Shown: positions 23,997 through 33,025 of the stretch, piece after piece
How the letters are laid out: every line of letters begins with the position of its first letter
Numbering within the stretch: position 1 is the stretch's first letter
Source: Alphaproteobacteria bacterium
GTDB taxonomy: Bacteria > Pseudomonadota > Alphaproteobacteria > CAAGCB01 > CAG-977
NCBI GenBank assembly: GCA_900768185.1
Contig: CAAGCB010000009.1
Span: 81,198 to 145,197 of the forward strand
DNA length: 64,000 bases
Direction of reading: 5' to 3'
The notes under the pieces: model-generated
What the model was told of the DNA's origin: nothing
Seen by the model: the letters and a program-made list of their open reading frames with translations, nothing else
Database searches by the model: none
Translations under genes and position numbers: made by a program

Positions 23997-26921
23997 ATGA
24001 CTTTTACGCTAAAAAACACACCTTTTTTATCTCAAGACGATGATTTATACCGCGATTGGATACAATCGACGGGCGATTTTGATCCAAAAACGGCAAATCT
24101 GTTCGGTAAAGAAGAAAAAGCCGACGCTTTCGCGCGGGCTTGGCTGGGACGGTTCAAAGGCGTTTCCCCGCATTTGACCCGTCTGTTTTTCGCCGAACGG
24201 GATTTCGCCGCCTGCGTGTTCGAATCGGGCGCGCCCGCCGCCTTTTCCGAATTGCTGAAAAGCGTTTGCCCGCGTCTGTATGAATCGACGGACATCGAAG
24301 CGACCGGACGGGAATTGCGGCGGTTGAAACGGCGTGGCGCGCTGGCGATCGCGATGGCGGATCTGGCGGGAGAATGGAATTTGGGTCAAGTTACCCGCGC
24401 GCTTTCCGTACTGGCGGATTCCTGTCTGCGCATTGCGACCGCCGTCGTTTTGCGGGGGTGCGCCGCAAAGGGGGAATTGACTTTGACGGATAAGGAAAAT
24501 CCCGAAAAGGGGTGCGGCTTTTTCATCGTCGCGATGGGCAAGCTGGGCGCGCGGGAACTGAATTATTCGTCCGACGTTGATTTGATTATGCTTTACGACG
24601 CCGATAAAGCCCCTTATGCGGGCAAAAAGGATATCGGATCTTTTTTTGTGCGCGTCGCACGCGATATCGTTTCCCTGATAGATGATAAAACGGCGTCCGG
24701 ATATGTTTTTCGCGTCGATTTGCGTTTGCGTCCCGATCCCGGATCGACGCCCGTCGCCCTGTCGACGCAGGCGGCGGCGTGCTATTACGAAAGCTTCGCT
24801 CAAAATTGGGAACGCGCCGCGTTCATCAAAGCGCGCGTCGTCGCGGGGGACAAAGCGGCGGGAACGTTTTTTTTAAAGGAAATCAAACCGTTTGTCTGGC
24901 GGCGCACGACCGATTTTTACGCGTTGAAGCAAATCGGCGATATCAAGCGGTCGTTGGGCGCGCGCAGTTCCGAAACGCCCGACAAAGCCGGTTTTAATAT
25001 CAAACTGGGGCAGGGGGGAATCCGCGAAATCGAATTTTTCACCCAGCTGCAACAGTTGTTGTGGGGCGGGCGCGATCCGAAATTGCGGGCAAGGTCGACG
25101 GTCGTCGCTTTGAACGCCTTGGTCAAAAAGGGCTGGGTGAGCGCGAAAGACAGGGACGATTTGGTCGCCGCTTATGATTTTCTGCGCACGCTGGAACACC
25201 GTTTGCAAATGACGGACGACCGTCAGACGCAAACTTTGCCGACCGCGTCCGATGATCAGGCAAGGTTGGCGCGGTTCGCCGGATTTGACGACTACGGCGC
25301 GTTTTTGCGGGTTCTGGGCGCGCATTGCGCGACGGTCAGGCGCGTGTACGATTCTCTTTTTTCAGAAGAAAACCGCGGTGACGGGGACGCTTTTTCTTTC
25401 GGCGGAACGGACGTCCCGTCGCAAACCGCCGAAAAACTGCGTGAATTGGGGTTCGTCGACATTGATACCATCGGCGAAACGGTGCGCGGGTGGCTGTCGG
25501 GACGCTATCGGGCTTTGCGGAGCGATCGCGCCCGCGAATTGATGACGGATTTGCTGCCTGTGCTGTTCACCGCGCTGGCGAAAAGCGCCGCGCCCGACGA
25601 CGCTTTTTTGTCGTTTGACGAATTGTTGCGGGGACTGCCTGCGGGAGTGCAGTTGTTTTCGCTGTTCCGGTCGCGTCCGGCTTTGCTGGATTTGTTGGCG
25701 GAGCTGATTTCCGCCGTTCCCGCGCTGGCGGGCGACATGATCCGGCACGCCGATTTGTTCGATGCCGTTTTGAATCCGTCGTTTTTTCAGCCTTTCCCCG
25801 ATGCGGAGGCGATGACGGCGGAAATCCGCGCTCTGCCCGAATGGGCGGAAGACGACGAAGAGGCGGCTCTGAACGCTTTGCGCCGGTTCGCGCGGGAAAA
25901 GCGTTTCCGTTGCGCGGTGCAATTCCTGCGCGGACTGATTGATCGGGACGCTTTGGCGGGACGCCTGACGGATCTGGCAACGGCGGTTTTGACCGCGCTG
26001 TGTCCCGTCGTGACGCGATCTTTTGAAAAAAAATACGGCGCGTTTGACCGCGCTGCCTTTTCCGTCGTTCTGATGGGCAAGGCGGGAAGCGGAGAAATGA
26101 GCTTTTCGTCGGATTTGGACATCTTGTTCATTTACGATGTTTTCGACGGCGACGCCGAATCCGCGGGCGGAACGTCGTCGTTGCCGGTCGGCGTCTATTA
26201 CGCCCGATTGGCGCACAAGGTTGTCAACGCTTTGACCGCCAACACGGCGGACGGCGTTTTATGGGCCGTCGACATGCGGTTGCGTCCGTCGGGCAGCGCG
26301 GGACCCGCCGCGACATCGTTCGAATCGTTCGTTCGCTATTATGAAAACGACGCTTGGACGTGGGAACTGATGGCGCTGACCAAGGCGCGCGTCGTTTCGG
26401 GCGAAAAGGAAAAAATCGACGGCGAAATCCGTAAAAATCTCCGTCGTTCACGCAATCGGGACGATCTGAAGCGCGATGTTCTTGAAATGCGGGAAAAAAT
26501 CAGGGAAAACTGCCGTCCGAACGGCGTTCTCGGCGCTGTCAAATACGGGCGGGGCGGCATGGTCGACATCGAATTTTCCGCGCAATATCTGCAACTGCTG
26601 TATGCCGAACGCTATCCTGAAATTTTGCAAAGAGCCGTCGTTCCCGTTTTGACGCAAGCGGTCGAAACCGGATTGGTCGATCGGACGGCGGGCGACGCGT
26701 TGATACGGGCGTATCGTTTGTGGACGCTGATATCCGCGCTGTTTTCGCTGTGCGTCGAAAATCCGAAATCGGATTGGGACGATCTGTCCGATACGACAAA
26801 ACACCTGATATGCCGTTTTACGGGTGTCGAAAACGAGACGGAATTGAGGAAAAAAATCAATGAAACGGCGCAAAAAGCGGCGTCATGCCTTTTGTTCGGA
26901 AACGGTGATCGCGCCCTTTAA
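23997..26921 (+). CDS. glnE: Bifunctional glutamine synthetase adenylyltransferase/deadenylase
   Basis: GlnE adds AMP to, and removes it from, the GlnA tyrosine in response to P-II and glutamine. The 974-residue length and two nucleotidyltransferase halves fit. The N-terminal deadenylase site reads GKLGARELNYSSDVDLI with VDLRLRPDPG, and the C-terminal adenylyltransferase site reads GKAGSGEMSFSSDLDILF with VDMRLRPSGS. The RGGMVDIEFSAQYLQL motif is intact. Both GS partners, glnA and glnB, are in this window. Its last 39 bases overlap the end of the convergent phosphorylase gene. Confidence 0.97.
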   Translation: MTFTLKNTPFLSQDDDLYRDWIQSTGDFDPKTANLFGKEEKADAFARAWLGRFKGVSPHLTRLFFAERDFAACVFESGAPAAFSELLKSVCPRLYESTDIEATGRELRRLKRRGALAIAMADLAGEWNLGQVTRALSVLADSCLRIATAVVLRGCAAKGELTLTDKENPEKGCGFFIVAMGKLGARELNYSSDVDLIMLYDADKAPYAGKKDIGSFFVRVARDIVSLIDDKTASGYVFRVDLRLRPDPGSTPVALSTQAAACYYESFAQNWERAAFIKARVVAGDKAAGTFFLKEIKPFVWRRTTDFYALKQIGDIKRSLGARSSETPDKAGFNIKLGQGGIREIEFFTQLQQLLWGGRDPKLRARSTVVALNALVKKGWVSAKDRDDLVAAYDFLRTLEHRLQMTDDRQTQTLPTASDDQARLARFAGFDDYGAFLRVLGAHCATVRRVYDSLFSEENRGDGDAFSFGGTDVPSQTAEKLRELGFVDIDTIGETVRGWLSGRYRALRSDRARELMTDLLPVLFTALAKSAAPDDAFLSFDELLRGLPAGVQLFSLFRSRPALLDLLAELISAVPALAGDMIRHADLFDAVLNPSFFQPFPDAEAMTAEIRALPEWAEDDEEAALNALRRFAREKRFRCAVQFLRGLIDRDALAGRLTDLATAVLTALCPVVTRSFEKKYGAFDRAAFSVVLMGKAGSGEMSFSSDLDILFIYDVFDGDAESAGGTSSLPVGVYYARLAHKVVNALTANTADGVLWAVDMRLRPSGSAGPAATSFESFVRYYENDAWTWELMALTKARVVSGEKEKIDGEIRKNLRRSRNRDDLKRDVLEMREKIRENCRPNGVLGAVKYGRGGMVDIEFSAQYLQLLYAERYPEILQRAVVPVLTQAVETGLVDRTAGDALIRAYRLWTLISALFSLCVENPKSDWDDLSDTTKHLICRFTGVENETELRKKINETAQKAASCLLFGNGDRAL

Positions 26922-28169
26922 GTGAACCGCCGCCAGTTCGGCGGTCTGCGCGTCTTCCGCGTGGACGAAAGCCAGCGGCACGCGTCCCGAAACGTACATG
27001 CCGGGACGGCACATGTTGCTGTATCCCGCCGCGTAGTCGATACGCTGTTCCTGATGCATGCGCCCCGCGCCCATTTCCAAAACAGCCAAACCGATCCAGC
27101 GCATGTTCATTTTGGAAACGTAACCTTCCCTGTCGGGGTAGACGGGCTTGATCACGGGGGCGGTTTGTAAAAACGGCGCGGGGTTTGTCAGAAAATTCGG
27201 CGACACGCCCTGTTCATACAGCATGCGTCCGAACCGTTCCGCCGCCTGTCCCGATTCCAGCGCGCGAACGATTTTTTCAGCCGCCTGTTCGGGCGTTTCG
27301 ACAATCTTGTTTTGCAACAGGACGGGCGTGCACAAATCAATCGTCTGTTGATGCAGTTCGGCGTCGCGGGGACCCGCGCCCGTCAAATACGCCCAAGCTT
27401 CGTACACTTCCAGCGCGGTGCCTATATTTTGTCCGACAACGTGATCCATGTTCGAAAAGACGATGTTCGCGTCAATCCCGAACGTGGGGGCGCATTCCGT
27501 AATGCGGCGCGCGCAGTCCCGCGCTTCGGCTTCCGTCGGCGTGAACGAACCGCTGCCGACTTTGATGTCGACCGTCAGCTTTTTGACGCCCGCGGAGATC
27601 TGCTTCACCAACAGCGCCATAATCATCAAAGGAATGCTGCTGACCGTCGCCGTCACGTCGCGAATCGACTGTATGCGCGCGTCGGCGGGGGCGATTTGTT
27701 CCGTCGGCGTCATAAAAGCGCAGCCGCTTTCGCGCAAAGTCTTTTTAAAACGCGCCAAAGTCGGGCGCGATGCAAAGCCCAAAATACTGTCCAGCTTGTC
27801 CAGCGTGCCGCCCGCGTGATACTGCATGCGTTCGCAAATCATGGGAACGTACACGCCGCACGCCGCCAGCATCGGCGCGGCGATGATTTCGGATTTGTCC
27901 CCGACGCCTGGCATCGTGTACACCGACGCGACGGGACCGTTCAAATCGACGCTGTCCCAGTTCAGGATAATTCCCGTTTCAACGATCGCATTGACGAAAG
28001 CGGTCAGTTCGCCGTTGTCCAGACCGTTGATCAGCGCCGCCATCAATAATGCGGAGATCTGCCCGTCCGAAATCGACCAGTCGTCTATGCCCTGAACGAA
28101 CTCGTCAATTTCCTGTCCGGTCAGCGTCTGACCGTCGCGTTTTTTGCAAATGATGTCCTGCGGCAACAT
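26883..28169 (-). CDS. Divergent thymidine/pyrimidine phosphorylase-like protein
   Basis: The 428-residue protein aligns end to end with DeoA (MLPQDIICKKRDGQTLTGQE; GGTLDKLDSI; ADARIQSIRDVTATVSSIP; VDIKVGSGSF) but deviates at the active site. The phosphate loop KxSTGGVGDK becomes VYTMPGVGDK, the SGRGLGHTGGT stretch becomes CERMQYHAGGT, and the E. coli Tyr168 and Ser186 equivalents are Gln and Ala, while Arg171 and Lys190 equivalents remain. It may use another nucleoside or have lost phosphorolysis. It is the last gene of the deo operon, lying just behind a terminator; the start has an AAAGG site. Confidence 0.85.
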   Translation of the reverse strand: MLPQDIICKKRDGQTLTGQEIDEFVQGIDDWSISDGQISALLMAALINGLDNGELTAFVNAIVETGIILNWDSVDLNGPVASVYTMPGVGDKSEIIAAPMLAACGVYVPMICERMQYHAGGTLDKLDSILGFASRPTLARFKKTLRESGCAFMTPTEQIAPADARIQSIRDVTATVSSIPLMIMALLVKQISAGVKKLTVDIKVGSGSFTPTEAEARDCARRITECAPTFGIDANIVFSNMDHVVGQNIGTALEVYEAWAYLTGAGPRDAELHQQTIDLCTPVLLQNKIVETPEQAAEKIVRALESGQAAERFGRMLYEQGVSPNFLTNPAPFLQTAPVIKPVYPDREGYVSKMNMRWIGLAVLEMGAGRMHQEQRIDYAAGYSNMCRPGMYVSGRVPLAFVHAEDAQTAELAAVHLKGAITVSEQKA

Positions 28170-28183
28170 GGAAAAAAACCTTT

Positions 28184-28230
28184 GAAAAAAAAAGACGCAA
28201 AGGGCATTCCGTCGGGAACGCCCTTTGCGT
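28184..28230 (-). terminator. Strong terminator between deoB and the divergent phosphorylase gene
   Basis: ACGCAAAGGGC (28195-28205) pairs with GCCCTTTGCGT (28220-28230), with a further TTCC/GGAA inner stem. On the minus strand a run of nine T residues follows. Only about 14 nt separate the run from the next start codon, so downstream expression must come by read-through. Confidence 0.88.
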
Positions 28231-28234
28231 GAAA

Positions 28235-29470
28235 TTACTTGTTCAAAAACGATTTGCCGTTTTCGAACGGTTCCAACCCGAAGTATTCGGCAATCGTCTG
28301 TCCGATGTCGGAATAGGTTTCGCGGCGTCCCAGATAACGGGGTTCGATGCCTTTTCCGAACATGATGACAGGGACGTGTTCGCGGGTGTGGTCGGAACCT
28401 TTGAACGTCGGATCGCAACCGTGGTCGGCGGTGATGAAATAGATGTCGCCTTCCTTCATTTCCGCGAACAGTTCGGGCAAACGGCTGTCAAAGTATTCCA
28501 ATCCCGACGCGTATCCCGACACGTTGCGGCGATGACCCCAGTCCATATCGAAGTTCACGAAGTTCGGGAAGATAATCGAATTGTCGGGGGCGGTTTTGAT
28601 TTGTTCCAGCGTTACGTCGAACAGCTGTTCCAAACCGACGGCGGGCAAAGCTTTGGTAATGCCCTGCGCGGCAAAGATGTCGCTGATTTTGCCGATTGAA
28701 ATCACGTTTCCGCCGGCGGCTTTCATCTTGTCCAAAACGGTCGGAGCAGGGGGCAGGACGGAATAGTCGTGACGACCGCCCGTGCGTTTGAACGTGTCCT
28801 TTGTTTCGCCGTCGAACGGACGGGCGATGACGCGCGCGATAACGCCGTTTTCGGTGCGTTCGTTCAGCAAATCGCGGGCGATGTGGCAGATTTCGTACAG
28901 CCGTTCCAGCCCGAAGTGTTTTTCATGGGCGCAAATCTGGAAAACGCTGTCCGCCGACGTGTACACAATCGGCATGCCCGTTTTGATGCTTTCTTCGCCC
29001 AGTTCTTCCAAAATCACGGTGCCCGAAGCCGCTTTGTTGCCCAAAACGCCTTTCAAGTTCGCGCGTTTGCAGAATTCGTCAATCAAATCCAGCGGAAAGC
29101 TGGGGTATTCGGCGGGGAAATAGCCCCACTTGAACGTGACGGGAACGCCCGCCATTTCCCAGTGACCGGACGTCGTGTCCTTGCCTTTGCTGACTTCTTT
29201 GGAATAGCCGTAGGCGGCGGTGATTTCGGAAACGGGAATCTGCATGTTCGGCGCGTATTCACCGTTGCATTGTTTGTAGAGTTCGCCCAGTCCCAACTTG
29301 CACAAATTCGGCAGTTTCAAAGGTCCCGTGCGTCCGTTTTCGGCTTTGCCTTCGGCGCAGGCTTTGGCGATGTGACCCAGCGTGTCCGCGCCGACGTCGC
29401 CGAACTTGTCGGCATCGGGGGCTTCGCCGCACCCGAAGGAATCCATCATCAGAATAATTGCCCGTTTCAT
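28235..29470 (-). CDS. deoB: Phosphopentomutase
   Basis: DeoB interconverts ribose- or deoxyribose-1-phosphate and the 5-phosphates, linking nucleoside phosphorolysis to DeoC. The 411-residue protein has the alkaline-phosphatase-fold metal sites MMDSFGCGEAPDA at the N-terminus, FPNFVNFDMDWGHR, and TADHGCDPTFKGSDHTREHV near the C-terminus, plus the GKDTTSGHWEM stretch with the activating Thr. It follows deoA by 25 nt in the cdd-punA-deoC-deoA-deoB operon, with a strong terminator right behind it. Confidence 0.97.
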   Translation of the reverse strand: MKRAIILMMDSFGCGEAPDADKFGDVGADTLGHIAKACAEGKAENGRTGPLKLPNLCKLGLGELYKQCNGEYAPNMQIPVSEITAAYGYSKEVSKGKDTTSGHWEMAGVPVTFKWGYFPAEYPSFPLDLIDEFCKRANLKGVLGNKAASGTVILEELGEESIKTGMPIVYTSADSVFQICAHEKHFGLERLYEICHIARDLLNERTENGVIARVIARPFDGETKDTFKRTGGRHDYSVLPPAPTVLDKMKAAGGNVISIGKISDIFAAQGITKALPAVGLEQLFDVTLEQIKTAPDNSIIFPNFVNFDMDWGHRRNVSGYASGLEYFDSRLPELFAEMKEGDIYFITADHGCDPTFKGSDHTREHVPVIMFGKGIEPRYLGRRETYSDIGQTIAEYFGLEPFENGKSFLNK

Positions 29471-29495
29471 CGTTTTTCACCTCATCGTTAAAAAA

Positions 29496-30815
29496 TTAAA
29501 TCGTAACCGTTTCCCGAACAACCGGTCGCAAAACCGGTTTGTTCCCGCCGATTTTAACGGCTTCCCGAAGCATTCTTTCGGCTTCGGCAAAACTTTCTTC
29601 GCTTTGCGCGTGAATGACCGCCAGCGGCGTTTGAGAATCGACCCGATCGCCGATTTGCACGAAGTCCGAAAAGCCGACCGAATAATCGATACGCTGATCC
29701 GCCGTGCGCCGTTGTCCGCCCAGCACCAGAACGGACGCGCCGATTTTACGCGTATCCGTCGATTCGACATAGCCGCTTTCCGTCGCGAAAACGGGACGGA
29801 CGATTGACGACCGAGGCAGATATTCCGTCGGTTTTTCGATCAAATCGACCGGTCCGCCCAGCGCGGCGACCATCTTCGCAAATTTTTCCGCCGCTTTGCC
29901 CGAATCGAGCGCGCGCGCGATTTTCAGTTCGGCTTCTTCGCGATTCGCCGCCAGTCCGGACAGCAACAAAGCCTCGACCCCCAGCGCGGCGACCGCTTCG
30001 CCCAGCCGCGGATTGCGCCTTTCCCCTTTCAGATAGGCGATCGCTTCGTCGATTTCAACCGCCGAACCGACCGATTCGCCCATGACCTGATTCATGTCGG
30101 TGATCAGCGCACGCGTCGGCAAGCCCGCTTTTTCGGCGACGGAAACCAGCTCGCGCGCCAATTCCCGCGCGTCATCAATGTCGCGCATAAACGCGCCGTT
30201 GCCGCATTTGATGTCCATGACCAGCGCGTTGTCGCCGACGCAAAGTTTTTTCGATAAAATGGACGCCGTAATCAAGGGGATCGATTCGACCGTTCCCGTC
30301 ACGTCGCGCACCGCGTACAGGCGTTTGTCGGCGGGAGCCAGATCGCCCGTCTGTCCGATGATGGCGCAACCGGCGGCGGCGACGGTGTCGTACAGCTTTT
30401 CCAAAGACGGCAGGGAAGTATAGCCCGGAATCGAATCCAGTTTGTCCAGCGTTCCCCCCGTATGCCCCAATCCGCGTCCCGAAACCATCGGAACATAGCC
30501 GCCGCAGGCGGCGAGAACGGGCGCCAGAACGACGCTGACTTTGTCGCCGACGCCGCCCGTCGAGTTCTTATCCAAAACGGGACCGTCCAAATGTCGGGCG
30601 GTCCAGTCCATTTTTTCGCCGGAATCCGTCATCGCTTTTGTCAGCGCCGCAGTTTCGGCGTCGGTCATGCCGCGCAGGGTCACCGCCATCGCGAACGCGG
30701 CGATCTGACATTCCGAAACGGACCAGTCGGCGACTCCTTTGATAAAGAAATCGATTTCCTCTCCGCTCAGCCGCTGTCCGTCGCGTTTGTGACGAATGAC
30801 CTCCTGCGCCAGCAT
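29496..30815 (-). CDS. deoA: Thymidine phosphorylase
   Basis: DeoA splits thymidine and deoxyuridine with phosphate into base and deoxyribose-1-phosphate. The 439-residue protein keeps NSTGGVGDKVSVVLAPVLAA, SGRGLGHTGGTLDKLDSIPG, LYAVRDVTGTVESIPLITAS with Tyr, Arg and Ser in place, and KCGNGAFM. The usual catalytic-region DKHSTGG reads DKNSTGG, a His to Asn change. Start is ATG at 30815 behind AAGGA. It lies 11 nt after deoC and is paralogous to the divergent phosphorylase gene two positions downstream. Confidence 0.96.
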   Translation of the reverse strand: MLAQEVIRHKRDGQRLSGEEIDFFIKGVADWSVSECQIAAFAMAVTLRGMTDAETAALTKAMTDSGEKMDWTARHLDGPVLDKNSTGGVGDKVSVVLAPVLAACGGYVPMVSGRGLGHTGGTLDKLDSIPGYTSLPSLEKLYDTVAAAGCAIIGQTGDLAPADKRLYAVRDVTGTVESIPLITASILSKKLCVGDNALVMDIKCGNGAFMRDIDDARELARELVSVAEKAGLPTRALITDMNQVMGESVGSAVEIDEAIAYLKGERRNPRLGEAVAALGVEALLLSGLAANREEAELKIARALDSGKAAEKFAKMVAALGGPVDLIEKPTEYLPRSSIVRPVFATESGYVESTDTRKIGASVLVLGGQRRTADQRIDYSVGFSDFVQIGDRVDSQTPLAVIHAQSEESFAEAERMLREAVKIGGNKPVLRPVVRETVTI

Positions 30816-30826
30816 GCGTTACGTCC

Positions 30827-31588
30827 TTAATAACCCGTGTTTTCCGCGGGCTTTGCGGCGTATCCCATCGACGCCAGCAGACTGTCGCGCAAACCGCTCG
30901 CCCCGAAACGGAACGTCATCAGTCCCGCCCATTTCGGACCCATGATTTTGTCCGCCAAAGTCAGGTAATCGGCGGCCTGTTCCGTCGTGCGGACGCCGCC
31001 GGACGCTTTGAATCCGACCGGTTTTCCGGATTCGCGGATCACTTCCAACATGGCGTTGGCGGCTTCCAGCGTCGCGGAAACGGGGGTTTTCCCCGTGGAC
31101 GTTTTGATGAAGTCGGCGCCGCATTCAATCGACAGGCGGGACGCGTCGGCAATCAACGCCGCATGGGTCAGAACGCCCGATTCAATGATGACTTTCATCA
31201 CTTTGCCCTTGCAGGCTTCGCGCGTGGCGCGCAACAAAGCGGCTGCCGTTTCTTTGTCGCCGTCCATGAACGCCTTGTAGGGCAGGACGACGTCGATTTC
31301 GTCCGCACCGTCGGCTATCGCGTTTTTCGTTTCGGCGACGGTCGCGTCAACGTTCGTTCCGCCGTGCGGAAAATTCACGACGGTCGCGATGCGGACGCCC
31401 GTTCCTTCCAATTCCTTTTTGGCGGTTTTGACAAAGCGGGGCCACACGCAAACGGCGGCGGTTTTGCCGAATTCACCGTGGGCTTTGGCGCACAGGGCGA
31501 CGATTTTTTCATCGGTGTCGTCGTCGTTCAGGCTGGTCAGATCCAGCAGACCCAACGCGCGTTTCGCGATTTCTTTCATGTCCGTCAT
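30827..31588 (-). CDS. deoC: Deoxyribose-phosphate aldolase
   Basis: DeoC cleaves deoxyribose-5-phosphate to glyceraldehyde-3-phosphate and acetaldehyde. The 253-residue protein belongs to the E. coli-like class (LLDLTSLNDDDTDEKIVALC). The Schiff-base lysine lies in DFIKTSTGKTPV and the second lysine in GFKASGGVRTTEQA. It starts 1 nt after the punA stop, with an AAGGAG site inside the punA end, so the two are tightly coupled. It supplies the catabolic exit of the salvage operon. Confidence 0.97.
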   Translation of the reverse strand: MTDMKEIAKRALGLLDLTSLNDDDTDEKIVALCAKAHGEFGKTAAVCVWPRFVKTAKKELEGTGVRIATVVNFPHGGTNVDATVAETKNAIADGADEIDVVLPYKAFMDGDKETAAALLRATREACKGKVMKVIIESGVLTHAALIADASRLSIECGADFIKTSTGKTPVSATLEAANAMLEVIRESGKPVGFKASGGVRTTEQAADYLTLADKIMGPKWAGLMTFRFGASGLRDSLLASMGYAAKPAENTGY

Positions 31589-31589
31589 A

Positions 31590-32405
31590 TCAGATCTCCT
31601 TGACGTAGCTGGTCAGAATGCGCTGCAATTTCTTGCCCGCTTCGTTCGCCTGCGCGATCGTTTCGGCGTGCGTTTGCTTGTCCGTGACCATGCCCGCGCC
31701 GTAATTCGTGATAACGGAAACGCCGACGACTTTCATGCCGCAATGGACGCCGCACAGGGTTTCGGAAACGGTGGACATGCCGACGGCGTCCGCACCCAGA
31801 ATGCGGAACATTCTGATTTCGGCGGGTGTTTCAAAGTTCGGACCCGATGTCATCAGATAAACGCCCGAACGCAGGTTGATGCCTTCTTTTTCGGCGGTTT
31901 CGACCAGCTTGCGGCGCAGTTCGACGTCATAGGCGTAGGTCATGTCCGGGAAACGGGGACCGACGGTGTCGTCGTTCGGTCCGATCAGGGGATTGCACCC
32001 CGACAGGTTGATATGGTCGGAAATGATCATCAGACTGCCGGGACCCATGTCGATATTCAGGGAACCCGCGGCGTTCGTCAGAATTAACGTTTCGATGCCC
32101 AGCTTTTTATAAGAACGGATAACCAGCGCCAATGCCGCGGGGGAATGTCCTTCGTAATAATGGACGCGTCCCTGCATGCACAAAACGTCGACGCCGTTCA
32201 ATTTACCGACGACCAGACGCCCCGCGTGACCGGAAACGGTGGAACGGGGAAATCCATCGATCTCTTCATAAGGAATGACGACGGGGTTTTCGATGGATTC
32301 GGCGATGCCGCCCAGACCGCTGCCCAGAATGATTCCGATTTTAGGTTTGCGATCGCCGATTTTGGCTTTGATCTGTTCGGCGACTTGGTTGATGGTTTCT
32401 TTCAT
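31590..32405 (-). CDS. punA: Purine-nucleoside phosphorylase (trimeric type)
   Basis: This enzyme phosphorolyses purine (deoxy)nucleosides to free base and (deoxy)ribose-1-phosphate. The 271-residue length and motifs fit the trimeric PunA/XapA class: IGIILGSGLGGIAE, the phosphate-binding SGHAGRL, GRVHYYEGHS, TNAAGSLN, the GPNFETPAEIRM glutamate and VITNYGAGM asparagine. The Asn in the last motif suggests a preference for 6-oxopurines. It is the second gene of the salvage operon, 26 nt downstream of cdd. Confidence 0.95.
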   Translation of the reverse strand: MKETINQVAEQIKAKIGDRKPKIGIILGSGLGGIAESIENPVVIPYEEIDGFPRSTVSGHAGRLVVGKLNGVDVLCMQGRVHYYEGHSPAALALVIRSYKKLGIETLILTNAAGSLNIDMGPGSLMIISDHINLSGCNPLIGPNDDTVGPRFPDMTYAYDVELRRKLVETAEKEGINLRSGVYLMTSGPNFETPAEIRMFRILGADAVGMSTVSETLCGVHCGMKVVGVSVITNYGAGMVTDKQTHAETIAQANEAGKKLQRILTSYVKEI

Positions 32406-32431
32406 GGATTCCTCTGTTTAGATGTCCCGAT

Positions 32432-32833
32432 TTAGCGTTGAAGATTTTCCGGACCGAACGAAACCGGTAAAAGTTCGTCCAGAGTCATGGTTGTGCGAAC
32501 ACCGTTTCTGTCGCAAATGTGAACGGGCGTGTCGGGCGCGGCGAATTCCCGGATTCGCTGGCGGCATGCACCGCACGGCGAAGTCGGTTTTTCACCGTCA
32601 CCCATCACGACCATTTCGGAAATAACCGTGTCCCCGCCCAAAATCATGGCGGAAATAGCGCCTTGTTCGGCGCAGGATCCGACGGGGTAGGACGCGTTTT
32701 CGACATTGCAGCCGGCATACAGCCTGCCGCTTTGCGCTTTGATTACCGCGCCGACGCGAAAGTTGGAATAAGGGGCGTACGCCCGATCCATCGCGTCGCG
32801 CGCCATTTGCAACATCGTATTCAAAGTGTTCAT
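32432..32833 (-). CDS. cdd: Cytidine deaminase
   Basis: Cdd converts cytidine and deoxycytidine to uridines, feeding the phosphorylases downstream. The 133-residue protein is the small homotetrameric type. The zinc site is CNVENASYPVGSCAEQGAIS (Cys and the catalytic Glu of CAE) plus PCGACRQRI. The ATG at 32833 follows AAGGTGG; an ATG ten codons upstream lies within the TTTAAG repeat array and is unlikely. It is the first gene of the operon, so the sequence upstream should hold its control elements. Confidence 0.96.
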   Translation of the reverse strand: MNTLNTMLQMARDAMDRAYAPYSNFRVGAVIKAQSGRLYAGCNVENASYPVGSCAEQGAISAMILGGDTVISEMVVMGDGEKPTSPCGACRQRIREFAAPDTPVHICDRNGVRTTMTLDELLPVSFGPENLQR

Positions 32834-32845
32834 GTCAGCCACCTT

Positions 32846-32869
32846 TTTAAGTGTTTTAAGCACTTTAAG
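32846..32869. promoter_or_regulatory. Three TTTAAG hexamers at 9-bp spacing upstream of cdd (candidate operator)
   Basis: TTTAAG occurs at 32846, 32855 and 32864 with identical 9-bp phase, and AAGTG/CACTT within it also forms an inverted repeat. It lies between the cdd ribosome site and the upstream gap, where a nucleoside-responsive repressor could bind. No regulator gene is nearby. Confidence 0.4.
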
Positions 32870-32956
32870 ATACAGGTCAAACTTTCGTCAAGTCATAAAA
32901 ATTTCGCGTCCGCGTTTTTGCGCGCGGGGCGGATTTGACAAATATGAAAAATAATG

Positions 32957-32985
32957 TTGGTTTTAAGGCGCGCGTAACGTATAAC
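32957..32985 (+). promoter_or_regulatory. Likely upp promoter
   Basis: TTGGTT (32957-32962), 17 bp, then TATAAC (32980-32985), about 40 nt before upp. The -10 is good and the -35 partial. Confidence 0.45.
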
Positions 32986-33025
32986 TCTTATGTAGAACTT
33001 TTATGATTTTATCGAGGATACTTTT

